Origin: Calamus simplicifolius
Taxonomy: Eukaryota; Streptophyta; Magnoliopsida; Arecales; Arecaceae
Reading direction: 5' to 3'
Length of the DNA stretch: 64,000 nt
NCBI GenBank assembly: GCA_900491605.1
Contig: UESW01004012.1
Coordinates: forward strand, 954,177 to 1,018,176
Position 1 is the first letter of the stretch. Every line of letters starts with the position of its first letter. A program made the position numbers and the translations under genes. Shown one piece after another: positions 34,328 to 45,739 of this stretch. Under the pieces are notes generated by a model, which had not been told where the DNA came from, searched no databases, and saw nothing but the letters and a program-made list of their open reading frames with translations.

Positions 34328-35008
34328 TCTTGGGGTAGGATGCTATGAATGGACCCTAAGACCGACGGGGTCTCGGGGTAGGATGCTGTTGATGCACCCC
34401 GAGACCGACGGGGGGTCTCGGGGTAGGGTGATGTCCATGCACCCTGAGACCGACGAGGGGTCTCGGGGTAGGATGCTGTGAATGGACCCCGAGACCGATG
34501 GGGGGTCTCGGGGTAGGGTGATGTCCATGCACCCCGAGATCGACGGGAGGTCTCGGGGTAGGATGCTGTGAATGGACCCCGAGACCGACGGGGGGTCTCG
34601 GGGTAGGGTGATGTCCATGCACCCCGAGACCGATGGGGGTCTCGGGGTAGGATGCTGTGAATGGATCCCGAGACCGACGGGGGGTCTCGGGGTAGGATGA
34701 TGTGAATGGACCCCGAGACCGACAGGGGGTCTCGAGGTAGGATGATGTGAATGCACCCCGAGACCGACGGGAGGTCTCGGGGTAGGATGCTGTGAATGCA
34801 CCCCGAGACCGACGGGAGGTCTCGGGGTAGGATGCTGTGAATGCACTCTGAGACCGATGGAGGGTCTCGGGGTAGGATGCTGTGAATGCACCCCGAGACC
34901 GACGGGGGGTCTCGGGGTAAGATGCTTTGAATGCACCCCGAGACCGACGGGGGGTCTCAGGGTAGGATGGTGTTGATGCACCCCGAGACCGACGGGGGGT
35001 CTCGGGGG
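34328..35008. repeat. 46-bp hairpin-bearing array in LTR 1
   Basis: About 15 copies of GGTCTCGGGGTAGGATGCTG followed by TGAATGGACCCCGAGACCGA and CGGGG. Each junction forms an inverted repeat, CCCCGAGACC facing GGTCTCGGGG around a short G-rich loop, so the array is a row of potential hairpins. The long His/Pro-rich frames here are artefacts. Confidence 0.92.
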
Positions 35009-35131
35009 GAGTGGCCCACGTAGCTAGGACGTGGGTGACCGATGCGGCGGTCGAGATGGGCCTTGGAGGTCAAAACGGGGCTCTATCAGCTTCCTTCACG
35101 ATTCTATGACGGCGTTGGATCAGCCACATCA

Positions 35132-37859
35132 TATGCCCCCTCGCCCCTGAGACGAAGCGGGCCTACCCCAGCAAGGCGAAAGGGGCGTTACCTCCCAAGT
35201 GGCTGATCCTCGCCTGATGCAAGGCTTCATGTGCCGACAGGTGTCGGGCTTCATGCCTGGCTGGTGAAGGGCTTCATGTGCCGACGGGAGTCGGGCTCTA
35301 TGCTTGGCAGGTGCAGGGCTTCATGTGCCGACGGGTGTCAGGCTTCATGCCTGGCCAGTGCAGGGCTTCATGTGCCGACGGGTGTCAGGCTTCATGCCTG
35401 GCCGATGCAGGGCTTCATGTGCTAACGGGTGTCGGGCTTCATGCTTGGCTGGTGCAGGGCTTCATGTGTCGACGGGTGTCGGGCTTCATGCCTAGCCGGT
35501 GTAGGGTTTCATGTGCCGATGGGTGTCGGGCTTCATGCCTGGCTGGTGTAGGGCTTTGGTGTGCCGATGGGTGTCGGGCTTCATGCCTGGCTGGTGCAGG
35601 GCTTTGGTGTGCCGACGGATGTCGGGCTTCATGCCTGGCTGGTGCAGGGCTTTGGTGCCGGTGCTTGGGGCCGGTCGGGGCCGTCCCTGCTGGACCCAGA
35701 CTTTTGTTGCTAAGAGCCGGTGGTAGACCGCTCTGCTAGTGGTACACTGGGCTTCATGAATGGCTGGCCCAGGGCTTTGGTGCCAGCGCTTGGGGCCGGC
35801 CGGGGCCGTCCCTGCTGGACTCGGGCTTTTGTTGGTGAGAGCCGGTGGTACACCGCTTTGCCAGTGGTACACTGGGCTTCATGCCTGGCTAGCCTAGGGC
35901 TTTGGTGCCGGCGCTTGGGGCCGGCCGGGGCCGTCCCTGCTGGACCCCGGCTTTTGTTGGTGAGAGCCGATGGCACACTGCTCTACCAGCGGTACACTGG
36001 CCTTCATGCCTGGCTGGCCTAGGGCTTAGGTGCCGGCGCTTGGGGCCGGCCGGGGCTGTCCCTGCTGGACCCAGGCTTTTGTTGGTGAGAGCCGGTGGTA
36101 CACCGCTCTGCCAGTGGTACACTGGGCTTCATGCCTGGCTGGCCCAGGGCTTTGGTGCTGGTGCTTGGGGCCGGCCGGAGCCGTCCCTACTGGACCCGAG
36201 CTTTTGTTGGTGAGAGCCGGTGGTACACCGCTCTGCCAGTGGTACACTGGGCTTCATACCTGGCTGGCCCAGGGCTTTGGTGCTGGCGCTTGGGGCCGGC
36301 CAGGGCCGTCCCTGCTGGACCCGAGCTTTTATTTGTGAGAGCCAGTGGTACATCGCTCTACCAGCGGTACACTGGGCTTCATGCCTGGCTGGCCCAGAGC
36401 TTAGGTGCCGGCGCATGGGGCCGGCCGGGGCCGTGCCTGCTGGACCTGGGCTTTTGTTGGTGAGAGCTGTTGGTACACCGCTCTGCCAGTGGTACACTGG
36501 GCTTCATGCCTGGCTGGACCAGGGCTTTGGTGCCGGCACTTGGGGCCGGTCGGGGCCATCCCTGCTGGACCTGGGCTTTTGCTGCTGAGAGCCGGTGGTA
36601 CACTGCTCTGCCAGTGGTACACTAGGCTTCATGCCTGGCTGGTGCAGGGCTTTATGCCTGGCTGGTGCAGGGCTTCAGGTGCTGACGGGTGTCGGACTTC
36701 ATGCCTGGCTGGTGTAGGGCTTCAGGTGCCGACGGGTGTCGGACTTCATGCCTGGCTGGTGCAGGGCTTCAGGTGCCAACGGGTGTCGAGCTTCATGCCT
36801 GGCTGATGCAGCGCTTTGGGTGCCGACGGGTGTCGAGCTTCATGCCTGGCTGGTGCAGGGCTTTGGGTGCTGACGGGTGTCGGACTTCATGCCTGGCTGG
36901 CCCAGGGCTTTGGTGCCGGCGCTTCGGACCGTTCGGGGCCATCCCTACTGGACCCGAACTTTTGTTGGTGAGAGCCGGTGGTACACCGCTATGCTAGTGG
37001 TACACTGGGCTTCATGCCTGGCTAGCCCAAGGCTTAGGTGCCGATGCTTGGGGCCGACCGGGGCCGTCCCTGCTGGACTCGGGCTTTTACTGCTGAGAGC
37101 TAATGGTACACCGCTCTGCCAGTGGTACACTGGGCTTCATGCCTGGCTGGCCCAGGGCTTTGGTGCCTACCGGGGTCGGACTTTTGTTCGCCAAAGCGAG
37201 GTTGGCCTTTGATGTTGATGCAAGGTAGATCTTCCCTGCATTACATTTTTAAGTATTAATAAAAGAAAACTGTCTTAAGTGCAATGTACTTAGCTCTTGT
37301 AGCACCCATGTTTTTTCTTTTATGGATTTGAGCACTTCCGTCCGCTGGTGACCTGCCCCCCAGGGAGTCATGTTAGTCGGATTGGATGTGTCGTTGCCCT
37401 TACTTGGGCCTTCACTTGCATTGGAGGCCATGACAAGATGCCTGTGGCCTGGAAGAAGCTGGAAACCGGGACAAAGCTGGAATCCGTTGAGGAAAGCCTC
37501 GACAGTTAGTGGTCATTGAAGATGAATGGCTGGGAAAGTCCATCAAGGGCGTTGCTGAGAGGCTCGGGTGCTGCTGAGTGGCCCCCGAGCGCTGCTTCTG
37601 CAGTTCATGAACTGCTACTTTCAAAGCTTGATCCTACCGATTGAGGATGGCGTTAATTAGAGCAGCTGAAGTTGGTGGTGAAGGAGCAAAGAGGGTGGCC
37701 TTTCGCTGCCTGGTGCGATGTGGATGCCCCCCAGCACGATTGGTCAGAACCTCTGGCATGCGCATCACCACCATAGCAATCTTAGAGGGGACGGAGGCTT
37801 ATAGCTCAGGGAGACAGCTTTCTTTCCTTCAGCGCGTCCCCCCTTCCTGGTGCGCCAAT
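35132..37859 (-). other. Internal region 1 of the gypsy derivative
   Basis: It begins with the purine tract (35132-35150 on plus, minus-strand G-rich). About nine copies of a 47-bp unit follow (about 35222-35650, GGCTTCATGTGCCGACGGGT core), then about eight copies of a 125-bp unit (about 35651-36610, GGCTTTGGTGCCGGCGCTTG core with a GGTACACCGCTCTGCCAGTG segment), mixed 47-bp and 125-bp parts to about 37180, and about 680 bp of non-repeated sequence ending at the primer site next to 37859. The non-repeated part (37180-37859), at the 5' side of the element, is the best place for packaging signals. It has only short frames and no Gag similarity. Confidence 0.8.
37841..37859 (-). other. Primer binding site of the gypsy derivative
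   Basis: GATTGGCGCACCAGGAAGG on the minus strand, starting directly after the LTR end TCATCA at 37860. The second unit has GATTGGCGCGCCAGGAAGG at 53228. It differs at few places from the site at 1944 in the coding-capable gypsy element. Confidence 0.7.
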
Positions 37860-39934
37860 CTGATGACGCCAAATCACTGGCCTCGAGCATGCGATCGCCT
37901 CCTCCAGTGAGCTCCTCGCGCCTGCAAGCAAGTCCCGGGGGCCAAAGATTCCGGCGAAGACCCTCCGACGCTCAAGTCAGTGGTCTGGCATCAGCCGTGA
38001 GCTTGAGGAAGCTCAAAAGAGAAAGAGAGAGATGGCTCCGAGAGAGAGATCTCTCGTTGTGAGCGTTAAGGGGTGTTATGAGCGTTTTACCTGGTCGGGA
38101 GTCCCTCTTACCCATCTTATAGGCGCTTAAGAGTTTGTCTGGCTTGAGTGGTTGGAGCCTTCTAATGATGACCTTGATGGGTGAAGTGTTAGAGCTGACG
38201 TCTGTGAGGCATGGGGTTCAACCACTTTGTCAGAGCATTTAAGGTGATGGCAGCAATGGCAGAACTTGCCTTCTTTTTTGATATGTCAAGTCCCATCAAG
38301 GTCGGTGGCTGCAACTGGTTGGTGGATCCTATTCCATCGAAGAAGGGAAAGCAGGGGCTGTCATCCCCAGCTGGGAGGTGCCGGGGCCGCCTGGCATAGA
38401 CAGGCCGAGGCCGCCTGGCTGGGACAGGCCGGGCCGGCTAAGAAGGTGCCGGGGCCGCCTGGTTGGGACACGCCGGGACCGGCTGGCAGGTGCCGGGCCC
38501 GCCTGGCTTGGACAGGCCGGGGTCGGCTGGAAGGTGCCGTGGCCGCCTGGCTTGGACATACCGAGGCCGGCCAGCAGGTGCCGAGGCCGCCTGGCTGGGA
38601 CAGGCCGGGGCCAGCTGGAAGGTGCCAGGGCCGCCTGGCTGGGACAGGCCAGGGCCAGCTAGAAAGGTGCCGGGGTTGCCTGGCTGGGACAGGCCGGGGC
38701 CTGCTAGGAAGGTGCCGGGGCTTCCTGGCTGGGATAGGGCGGGCCGGCTGGCAGGTGCCTGGGCCGCCTGGCTTGGACAGGCCAAGGCCGGTTGGAAGGT
38801 GCCGGGGCCGCCTGGCTGGGATAGGCCGGGGCCGGCTGGCAGGTGCCGGGGCTGCCTGGCTTGGACAGGCCAGGGCCGGTTGGAAGGTGCCGGGGCCGCC
38901 TGGCTTGGACAGGCCGGGGCCGGCTAGCATGTGCTGGGGCTGCCTGGCTGGGACAGGCCGGGGCCGGCTAGAAGGTGCCGGGGCCGCCTGGCTGGGACAG
39001 GCCGGGGCCAGCTGGAAGGTGCCGGGGCCGCCTTGAAGCCGTCGGCCGTTGGGGCTGTCGGCCTTTGGGGCCATCGGCCTTGGAGTCTTGGGGTAGGATG
39101 CTGTGAATGGACCCCAAGACCGACGGGGGGTCTCGGGGTAGGATGCTGTTGATACACCCCGAGACCGACGGGGGGTCTCGGGGTAAGGTGATGTCCATGC
39201 ACCCCGAGACCGACGAGGGGTCTCGGGGTAGGATGCTGTGAATGGACCCCAAGACCGACGGGGGGTCTCGGGGTAGGGTGATGTCCATGCACTCCGAGAC
39301 CGACGGGGGGTCTCGGGGTAGGATGCTGTGAATGGACCCCGAGACCGATGGGGGGTCTCGGGGTAGGGTGATGTCCATGCACCCCGAGACCGACGAGGGG
39401 TCTCGGGGTAGGGTGATGTCCATGCACTCCGAGACCGACGGGGGGTCTCGGGGTAGGATGCTGTGAATGGACCCCGAGACCGACGGGGGTCTCGGGGTAG
39501 GGTGATGTCCATGCACCCCGAGACCGACGGGGGTCTCAGGGTAGGATGCTATGAATGGACCCCGAGACCGATGGGGGGTCGCGGGGTAGGATGATGTGAA
39601 TGGACCCTAAGACCGATGGGGGGTCTTGGGGTAGGATGATGTGAATGCACCCCAAGACCGACGGGGGATCTCGGGGTAGGATGCTGTGAATGCACCCCAA
39701 GACCGACGGGGGTCTCGGGGTAGGATGCTGTGAATGCACCCCGAGACCGATGGGGGGTCACGGGATAAGATGCTTTGAATGCACCCCGAGACCGACGGGG
39801 GGTCTCAGGGGGAGTGGCCCATGTAGCTAGGACGTGGGTGATCGATGCAGCGGTCGAGATGGGCCTTGGAGGTCGGAACGAGGCTCTGTCAGCTTCCTTC
39901 ACGATTCTATAGCGGCGTTGGATCAGCCACATCA
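37860..39934 (-). repeat. LTR 2 (shared middle LTR)
   Basis: 2075 bp, same structure as LTR 1: TATAAG at 38121-38116, 44-bp array at 38378-39018 and 46-bp array at 39089-39811. It serves as 5' LTR of internal region 1 and 3' LTR of internal region 2. The long Arg/Ser/Pro-rich frames through both arrays are repeat by-products. Confidence 0.85.
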
Positions 39935-41753
39935 GATGCCCCCTCGCCCCTGAGACGAAGCGGGCCTACCCTAGAAAGGCGAAAGGGGCATTACGTCTCA
40001 AGTGGCTGATCCTCACCTGATGCAAGGCTTCATGTGCCGACGGGTGTCGGGCTTCATGCCTGGCTGGTGAAGGGCTTCATGTGCCGATGGGAGTCGGGCT
40101 TCATGCCTGGCTGGTGCAGGGCTTCATGTGCCGATGGGTGTTGGGCTTCATGCCTGGCCGGTGCAGGGCTTCATATGCCGACGGGTGTCAGGCTTCATGC
40201 CTGGCCGGTGCAGGGCTTCATGTGCCAACGAGTGTCGGGCTTCATGCCTGGCAGGTGCAGGGCTTCATGTGTCGACCGGTGTCGGGCTTCATGCCTGGCC
40301 GGTGCAGGGCTTCATGTGCCGATGGGTGTCGGGCTTCATGCCTGGCTGGTGCAGGGCTTTGGTGTGTCGACGGGTGTCGGGCTTCATGCCTGGCTGGTGT
40401 AGGAATTTGGTGTGCCGACGGGTGTCGAGCTTCATGCCTGGCTGGTGCAGGGCTTTGGTGCCGGCGCTTGGGGCCGGTCGGGGCCGTCCCTGCTAGACCC
40501 AGACTTTTGTTGCTGAGAGCCGGTGGTAGGCCGCTCTGCCAGTGGTACACTGGGCTTCATGCCTGGCTGGCCCAGGGCTTTGGTACCGGCGCTTGGGGCC
40601 GACCGGGGCCGTCCCTGCTAGACCCGGGCTTTTGTTGGTGAGAGCCGGTGGTACACCACTCTGCCAGTGGTACACTGGGCTTCATGCCTGGCTGGCCCAG
40701 GGCTTTGGTGCCGGCGCTTGGGGCCGGCCGGGGCCGTCCCTGCTGGACCCAAGCTTTTGTTGGTGAGAGCCGGTGGTACACCGCTCTGCCAGCGGTACAC
40801 TTGGCTTCATGCCTGGCTGACCCAGGGCTTAGGTGCCGGTGCTTTGGGCCGGCCGAGGCCGTCCCTGCTGGACCCGGGCTTTTGTTGGTGAGAGCCGGTG
40901 GTACACCGCTCTGCCAATGGTACACTGGGCTTCATGCCTGGCTGGCCCAGGGCTTTGGTGCCGGGGCCGTCCCTGCTGGACCCGGGCTTTTGTTGGTGAG
41001 AGCCGGTGGTATACCGCTCTGCCAGTGGTACACTGGGCTTCATGCCCAGCTGGCCCAGGGCTTTGGTGCCGGCGCTTGGGGCTGGCCCGGCCATCCCTAC
41101 TGGACCCGGGCTTTTGTTGGTGAGAGCCCGTGGTACATCGCTCTGCCAGCGGTACACTGGGCTTCATGCCTAGCTGGCCCAGGGCTTAGGAGCCGACGCT
41201 TGGGGCCGACCGGGGCCGTCCCTGCTGGACCCGGGCTTTTGTTGGTGAGAGCTGGTGGTACACCGCTCTGCCAGTGGCACACTGAGCTTCATGCCTGGCC
41301 GGCCGGGGCCATCCCTGATGGACCTGGGCTTTTGCTGTTGAGAGCTGGTGGTACACCACTCTGCCAGTGGTACACTGGGCTTCATGCCTGGCTGGCCCAG
41401 GGCTTCATGCTTGGCTGGTGCAGGGCTTCATGCCTGGCTGGTGCAGGGCTTCAGGTGCCGATGGGTGTCTGACTTCATGCTTGGCTGGTGCAGGGCTTCA
41501 GGTGCCGACGGGTGTCGGACTTCATGCCTGGCTGGTGCAGGGCTTCAGGTGCCGACGGGTGTCGGGCTTCATGCCTGGCTGGTGCAGGGCTTTGGGTGTC
41601 GACGGGTGTTGGACATCATGCCTGGCTGGCCCAGGGCTTTGGTGCCGACGCTTGGGGCCGGTCGGGGCCGTCCCTGCTGGACCCGGACTTTTGTTGGTAA
41701 GAGCCGGTGGTACACCGCTCTGCCAGTGGTACACTGGGCTTCATGTCTGGCTG
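39935..41753 (-). other. Internal region 2, left part
   Basis: Same order as internal region 1: purine tract, 47-bp units (about 40023-40455), 125-bp units (about 40456-41400, one shortened), 47-bp units again (to about 41620) and a last 125-bp unit that the Copia element interrupts at 41753. No protein domain. Confidence 0.8.
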
Positions 41754-43476
41754 TGTTGGCCCAGATGGCAACCCAAGAGGGAGGGGGTGAATTGGGTTCT
41801 TAAAAATTTAAGACTTTTTAGAAGATTTAAACTGATTTGCTCAAGATGTGCAAGTGAGTGAATTTAACTAGTAAGCAATGCACAAGCAATTAATAAAGAG
41901 AGATAGAGAGAGAGCAAATATAGCACGGCAAACACAAGATAATTTTATAGTGGTTCGGTGCAACCAACACCTACGTCCACTCCCAAGATTCACTTGGGTC
42001 CACACTATAATCTCTCTAGATTACAACCGAGTTGTTTTCCAAGCTCACAACTCAAACTTGTTGTTTTCCCGGGTGAACAACGAATCCAGCTGGTTTTAAC
42101 TCGGGCTTACCAGCACAAAACCCTACACGTTGTTTTTCACGGGCTCACAACTAACCCAACACAAGCACTCCGGCTTGCAATGAGGTATATCAACCTCCAC
42201 TGATTCAATCCACTGATTGAATCAGCAAACAATTAGAATAAAAGTGTTTGGATAATGAAGTGCTCCCCTTGAGCAAATATACAAATGAAGTACAAAATAA
42301 AGAGTTAGAAAAGCCTGATTGTATTGCAGATGGTAGTGGCTTTGGCTTTCTTCCTTCTTCTCTTTAACTCCTCTTGAAATGTTGAATCACGCCTCAGCAA
42401 GATTCTTGACCGTTGAAGACTTTGGAGTTGAGATGAAGCTTTTTCTTCTTTTGAAAATCCTTCGATTTGATCTTTGAAACGCTCTTGGATTTTCTTTTGA
42501 CTTTTGTGGATTGAAGATCTGGAGCAGACGAATCTTCCTATTTGATTTTACTCCTTTTGAATCACTCTCCTTTGAGCTAGAAGATTTTTCCAATATGCTC
42601 TGTTTTTCCCTCTTTTCAAAAGATATTCTTTTCTCTTTTTTTGATTTTCAAAAACTTGTGTGATATGAAAAGAGCTCCTCTATATATAGATTCTGCAAAA
42701 ATATATCCGTTAGAGACAAGGAAAAATAGCCGTTATTTGAAAATCTTACCGTTGGGGCTGATGTGTCATCGTTAAAAATCGCGCCCAGATTTGCTGGAGT
42801 CGACTCATGCTTTTTCCGAGTCGGCTCGAGCTCGTCTTACCAAAAATAGAAATGTTTAAAAGGTTAGGGGTCGACTCGCTAAAAGTGAAGTGTCGACTCC
42901 TGAAAGTCGGGAGTCGACTCGTGAAAGGCTTGGGGTCGACTCGAGGTGCTCAGAAAAATACTCTTCTGGTGTCTGAGCGGAGTCGACTCGCACAGTCCAG
43001 GAGTCGGCTCGACAGAATCAGGGGTCGACTCGACAATTTCATGGGTCGACTCGACACAGATGCACATTTCTGTACACTGAGCGGAGTCGACTCTGAAACT
43101 CAGGAGTCGGCTCCGGAACGTATCAAAAATCAGAAACTTTTCTGATTGACATTAAAATCGTTCCAGATTCATTTTAATTCATTGTTTTGACATGAAATCA
43201 ATAAAATTAACATTTAGAATTGATTCAAGAACTAATCCAAAAACTTATTGAATAAAACATGAATTATAACATTTCTTTTCGAAAGTTTGAATATTGAGCT
43301 TAAAGTCACTTTCAAAATTGATTAAAGTTAAACTTGAGCATTCTCATTGATTGTTCAAAATAAATTTGTTGCTCATTTACATACACTCATTGCATCCTTT
43401 AATAAACTCAATGGTTTTTAGTAATCATCAAAATCAAAAGGATTGGATCATATAATTTTTCTATAATCTTCCAACA
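41754..43476 (-). repeat. 3' LTR of the SIRE-type Copia
   Basis: 1723 bp. It has a TATATATA box (minus strand, 42688-42681) and a cluster of GTCGACTC-type words at about 42797-43110 (nine or more, such as GGGTCGACTCG and GAGTCGACTC). It is slightly longer than the partner because one GTCGACTC interval is missing there. Confidence 0.92.
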
Positions 43477-43849
43477 ATCTCCCCCTTTTTGATGATGACA
43501 AAAATATTGAGTTTGTTCATGATTGATTAGTGAATTTATTTTGTTTTCATAGTTAGGCTTAGGCTCCCCCTTAATGAGGTAGCTCCCCCTATGAAACTTA
43601 ATTAAATTTCTCATTGTTTATCTCATTTTATCACAATCATAGAACTATAAAATTCTCCCCCTTTTTTGTTATCAACAAAAAGATAGAGAATCATAACATT
43701 CATTCAAATTTCATTCATTCATTGAAATAAGGAAATAGAGAATTCATTTCATTCAAAGGTCTAATACATCAAAATGTTCAGTACATTGATTTCAAAATGA
43801 AAGCATAATAAAAATTTCAGTACAAAACAAGGATTGAAACTCTAGTAAC

Positions 43850-45249
43850 TCAAAAATGAGTTCTTACAATTCTAGTTAGATGATCTACTATATTTTTCAT
43901 TCCTTCAGATTGAATTTTAACATAATCCTTGAGTTTTTCATCAACAAAGGTGCACGCACTCTGAATTTTGTCTTGAAGCTCTGCGTTGCTCTTTGCATAT
44001 GTCTCTCCATCTCCACATATATCCTTAAGTTCTTCAAAAATATTCTTGAGATCACCACTTAAGGATGCCGATGAAGAGCCGAGAGTGGACTCAATCTTTG
44101 AGATACGATCATCAAGAGAATAAAGAGTCTCTCTCAAATTCATAAATTTATTCTCAAAATCAGTTTTAAGCTTATCAGATTGATCTTCAAGTAAGGCTTT
44201 GAGTTGCATAAGTTGTTGATCTGAAAAACTAGCAGAAGATGAAGTTTGAACAAAAGTTGGAACTGGGGCTGGAGCAGAGGCAGAAATCAAAGGGCTCGGA
44301 GGTGCAGGCGAAGGATGTCTAACAGAGGGTCCTGCAGCCTCAGTATCTGTAGCTCTATCTTCTGTCACTCCTTTCCTTTCCCATTTACCATTCTTTTTGA
44401 TAAATCCCATCCGATGAATTGTTGCTAGACTATAAAAATCAGTGTGTCTTAGATTCTTCATAGGTTCATTATCAGAAATCACCACACCTTGGCTTCGAAA
44501 AATCATAGTAAGGATCATCCCATAAGGCAGACTCGATTTCCTTTTCCCTCCACAATCTGCTATGTACCACAGAATCATGCTGGGAAGATTATAGGCTTGC
44601 CTGTCACTATGGCGTCCATTACAAAGACATCTCTCTCCGAGACATAGTCAAATCTACCAGTTTTAGGAAAGAGAATCCTACTGCAGATATTGTGTAGTAA
44701 TCTCAACTCTAAAGAAAGCTGATTAGCAAATACCTCTTCAAATCCAACCACATCCCTGTTTAATAATCTGGATAAAGCTGGGGCGCGGTCATCAGAAGAA
44801 AAGGTGGAAGTGCCAGACAAGGGTAATTCCAACAATCTAGACAAAATCTCAGCAGTAACAGATAGCCTGACTCCTCTCACATTGCTAATAAGTCCATGGT
44901 CTCCTCTAGATAGATTCTTGTAGAATTCTTTAACCAATGAGGGATAAGTCGGGCACTCTAGAGAACAAATTTTCTCCCAACCCATCTCGATTAGCTGTCT
45001 CCCAACTAGAAAGCCCTCATTCTCAAATAATTCAAAATCCACCTTCCTACCAGTAGTAATTATCCTATCCGCTAGACGATCTACCTGGGAAGACGAGGCA
45101 GCAGGAGTAGCAGTCGGAGTAGAAGCAGATGAAGTGGAGTCCGTGCTTGGAGAAGGTTCACGCACCGGACGCTTCACCGTCTTCTTCACGGAGCGCTTCC
45201 GCTTGACGCCGCCCGCCACAACACTAGATCCTCTAGTTTTAGGTGCCAT
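43850..45249 (-). pseudogene. SIRE-type extra ORF (env-like position)
   Basis: It lies between pol and the 3' LTR on the coding strand, where SIRE elements carry an env-like ORF. The likely start is MAPKTRGSSVVAGGVKRKRS at 45249. A Ser/Thr-rich linker follows, then a domain with RKVDFELFENEGFLVGRQLI and LVKEFYKNLSRGDHG that resembles the putative plant transposon protein family. Near 44580 one base appears lost (GKPI then MILWYIADCGGKRKS in the next frame). The C-terminal half is Pro/Ser-rich with a coiled coil (SLDDRISKIESTLGSS). I see no signal peptide or clear membrane helix, so an envelope role is not supported by the sequence. Confidence 0.75.
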
Positions 45250-45349
45250 TTGATGATTGGAGGTGTAAGAAGGGATTCTAGGAGTTTTGGAAGGTTTGGA
45301 AGAGTTTTGAGAGAGTATTTTGAAAGATTGGATCGAATGGAATGAGCGG

Positions 45350-45540
45350 CGAGTCGACTCTGCCCTAGATAAATCAACTTGGGACCACCTCGAGTCGGCT
45401 CGCGCAAACCAGGTGTCGACTCGGCACAGACACAGAAAGGCCGTCCCGACATGGAGTCGACTCGCGCCTAAGAGGGGTCGACCCGAGAGTTTCAGTTGAA
45501 ACCGGGAGTCGACTCCGATACGCATCGAGTCGGCTCCGAG
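45350..45540 (-). repeat. GTCGACTC word cluster upstream of the extra ORF
   Basis: Seven or so copies of GAGTCGACTC, GAGTCGGCTC and relatives at 30-50-bp spacing, just upstream of the extra ORF start. The same word family is in both LTRs of this element. Confidence 0.75.
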
Positions 45541-45739
45541 ACCATTTCAGACCAAAAACATGAAATTTCTGAAATGTGTCCGGAATATGATCATAAAAAT
45601 TGATAAATAATCATTGGATATGAGTGAATCAATTAGATATGAATTCTAGATAAGATTTCCTTAAGGATTGAGGATTTGAAAGAATCTTAGATAAAATTTC
45701 CTTAGGGGTTTCAAATTCATTCTAAAGGATCACAAATAC

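Larger units (their letters stand above)
33080..35131 (-). repeat. LTR 1 (3' LTR) of the gypsy derivative
   Basis: 2052 bp. Its minus-strand TATAAG (33341-33336) matches the TATA position in the other copies. It contains two arrays: a 44-bp unit at 33598-34260 and a 46-bp unit at 34328-35008. The last 120 bp end at CAGCCACATCA next to the purine tract. Confidence 0.85.

Noticed and set aside
34343..34981. Long His/Pro-rich reading frame
   Set aside because: It is entirely within the 46-bp array, other frames are equally open, and the peptide only mirrors the repeat period.
35278..37000. Overlapping Gly/Ala/Cys/Trp-rich frames on both strands
   Set aside because: They come from the 47-bp and 125-bp units. 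The 125-bp period rotates the frame, so the same peptides recur in different frames.
38361..39512. 383-codon Arg/Ser/Pro-rich reading frame
   Set aside because: It crosses two different LTR minisatellites. The GC-rich repeats lack stops in many frames, and there is no start context or domain.
40081..41861. Frames like those of 35278-37000, up to 274 codons
   Set aside because: Second copy of the same repeat region; same explanation.
41878..42203. Small plus-strand frames repeated at 50802-51127 and 59173-59493
   Set aside because: They lie in conserved LTR parts antisense to the element transcript; their recurrence reflects LTR homology.
43850..45249. The extra Copia ORF as a viral envelope gene
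   Set aside because: No signal peptide, membrane helix or cleavage site is visible. I report only its position and its resemblance to a plant transposon protein family.
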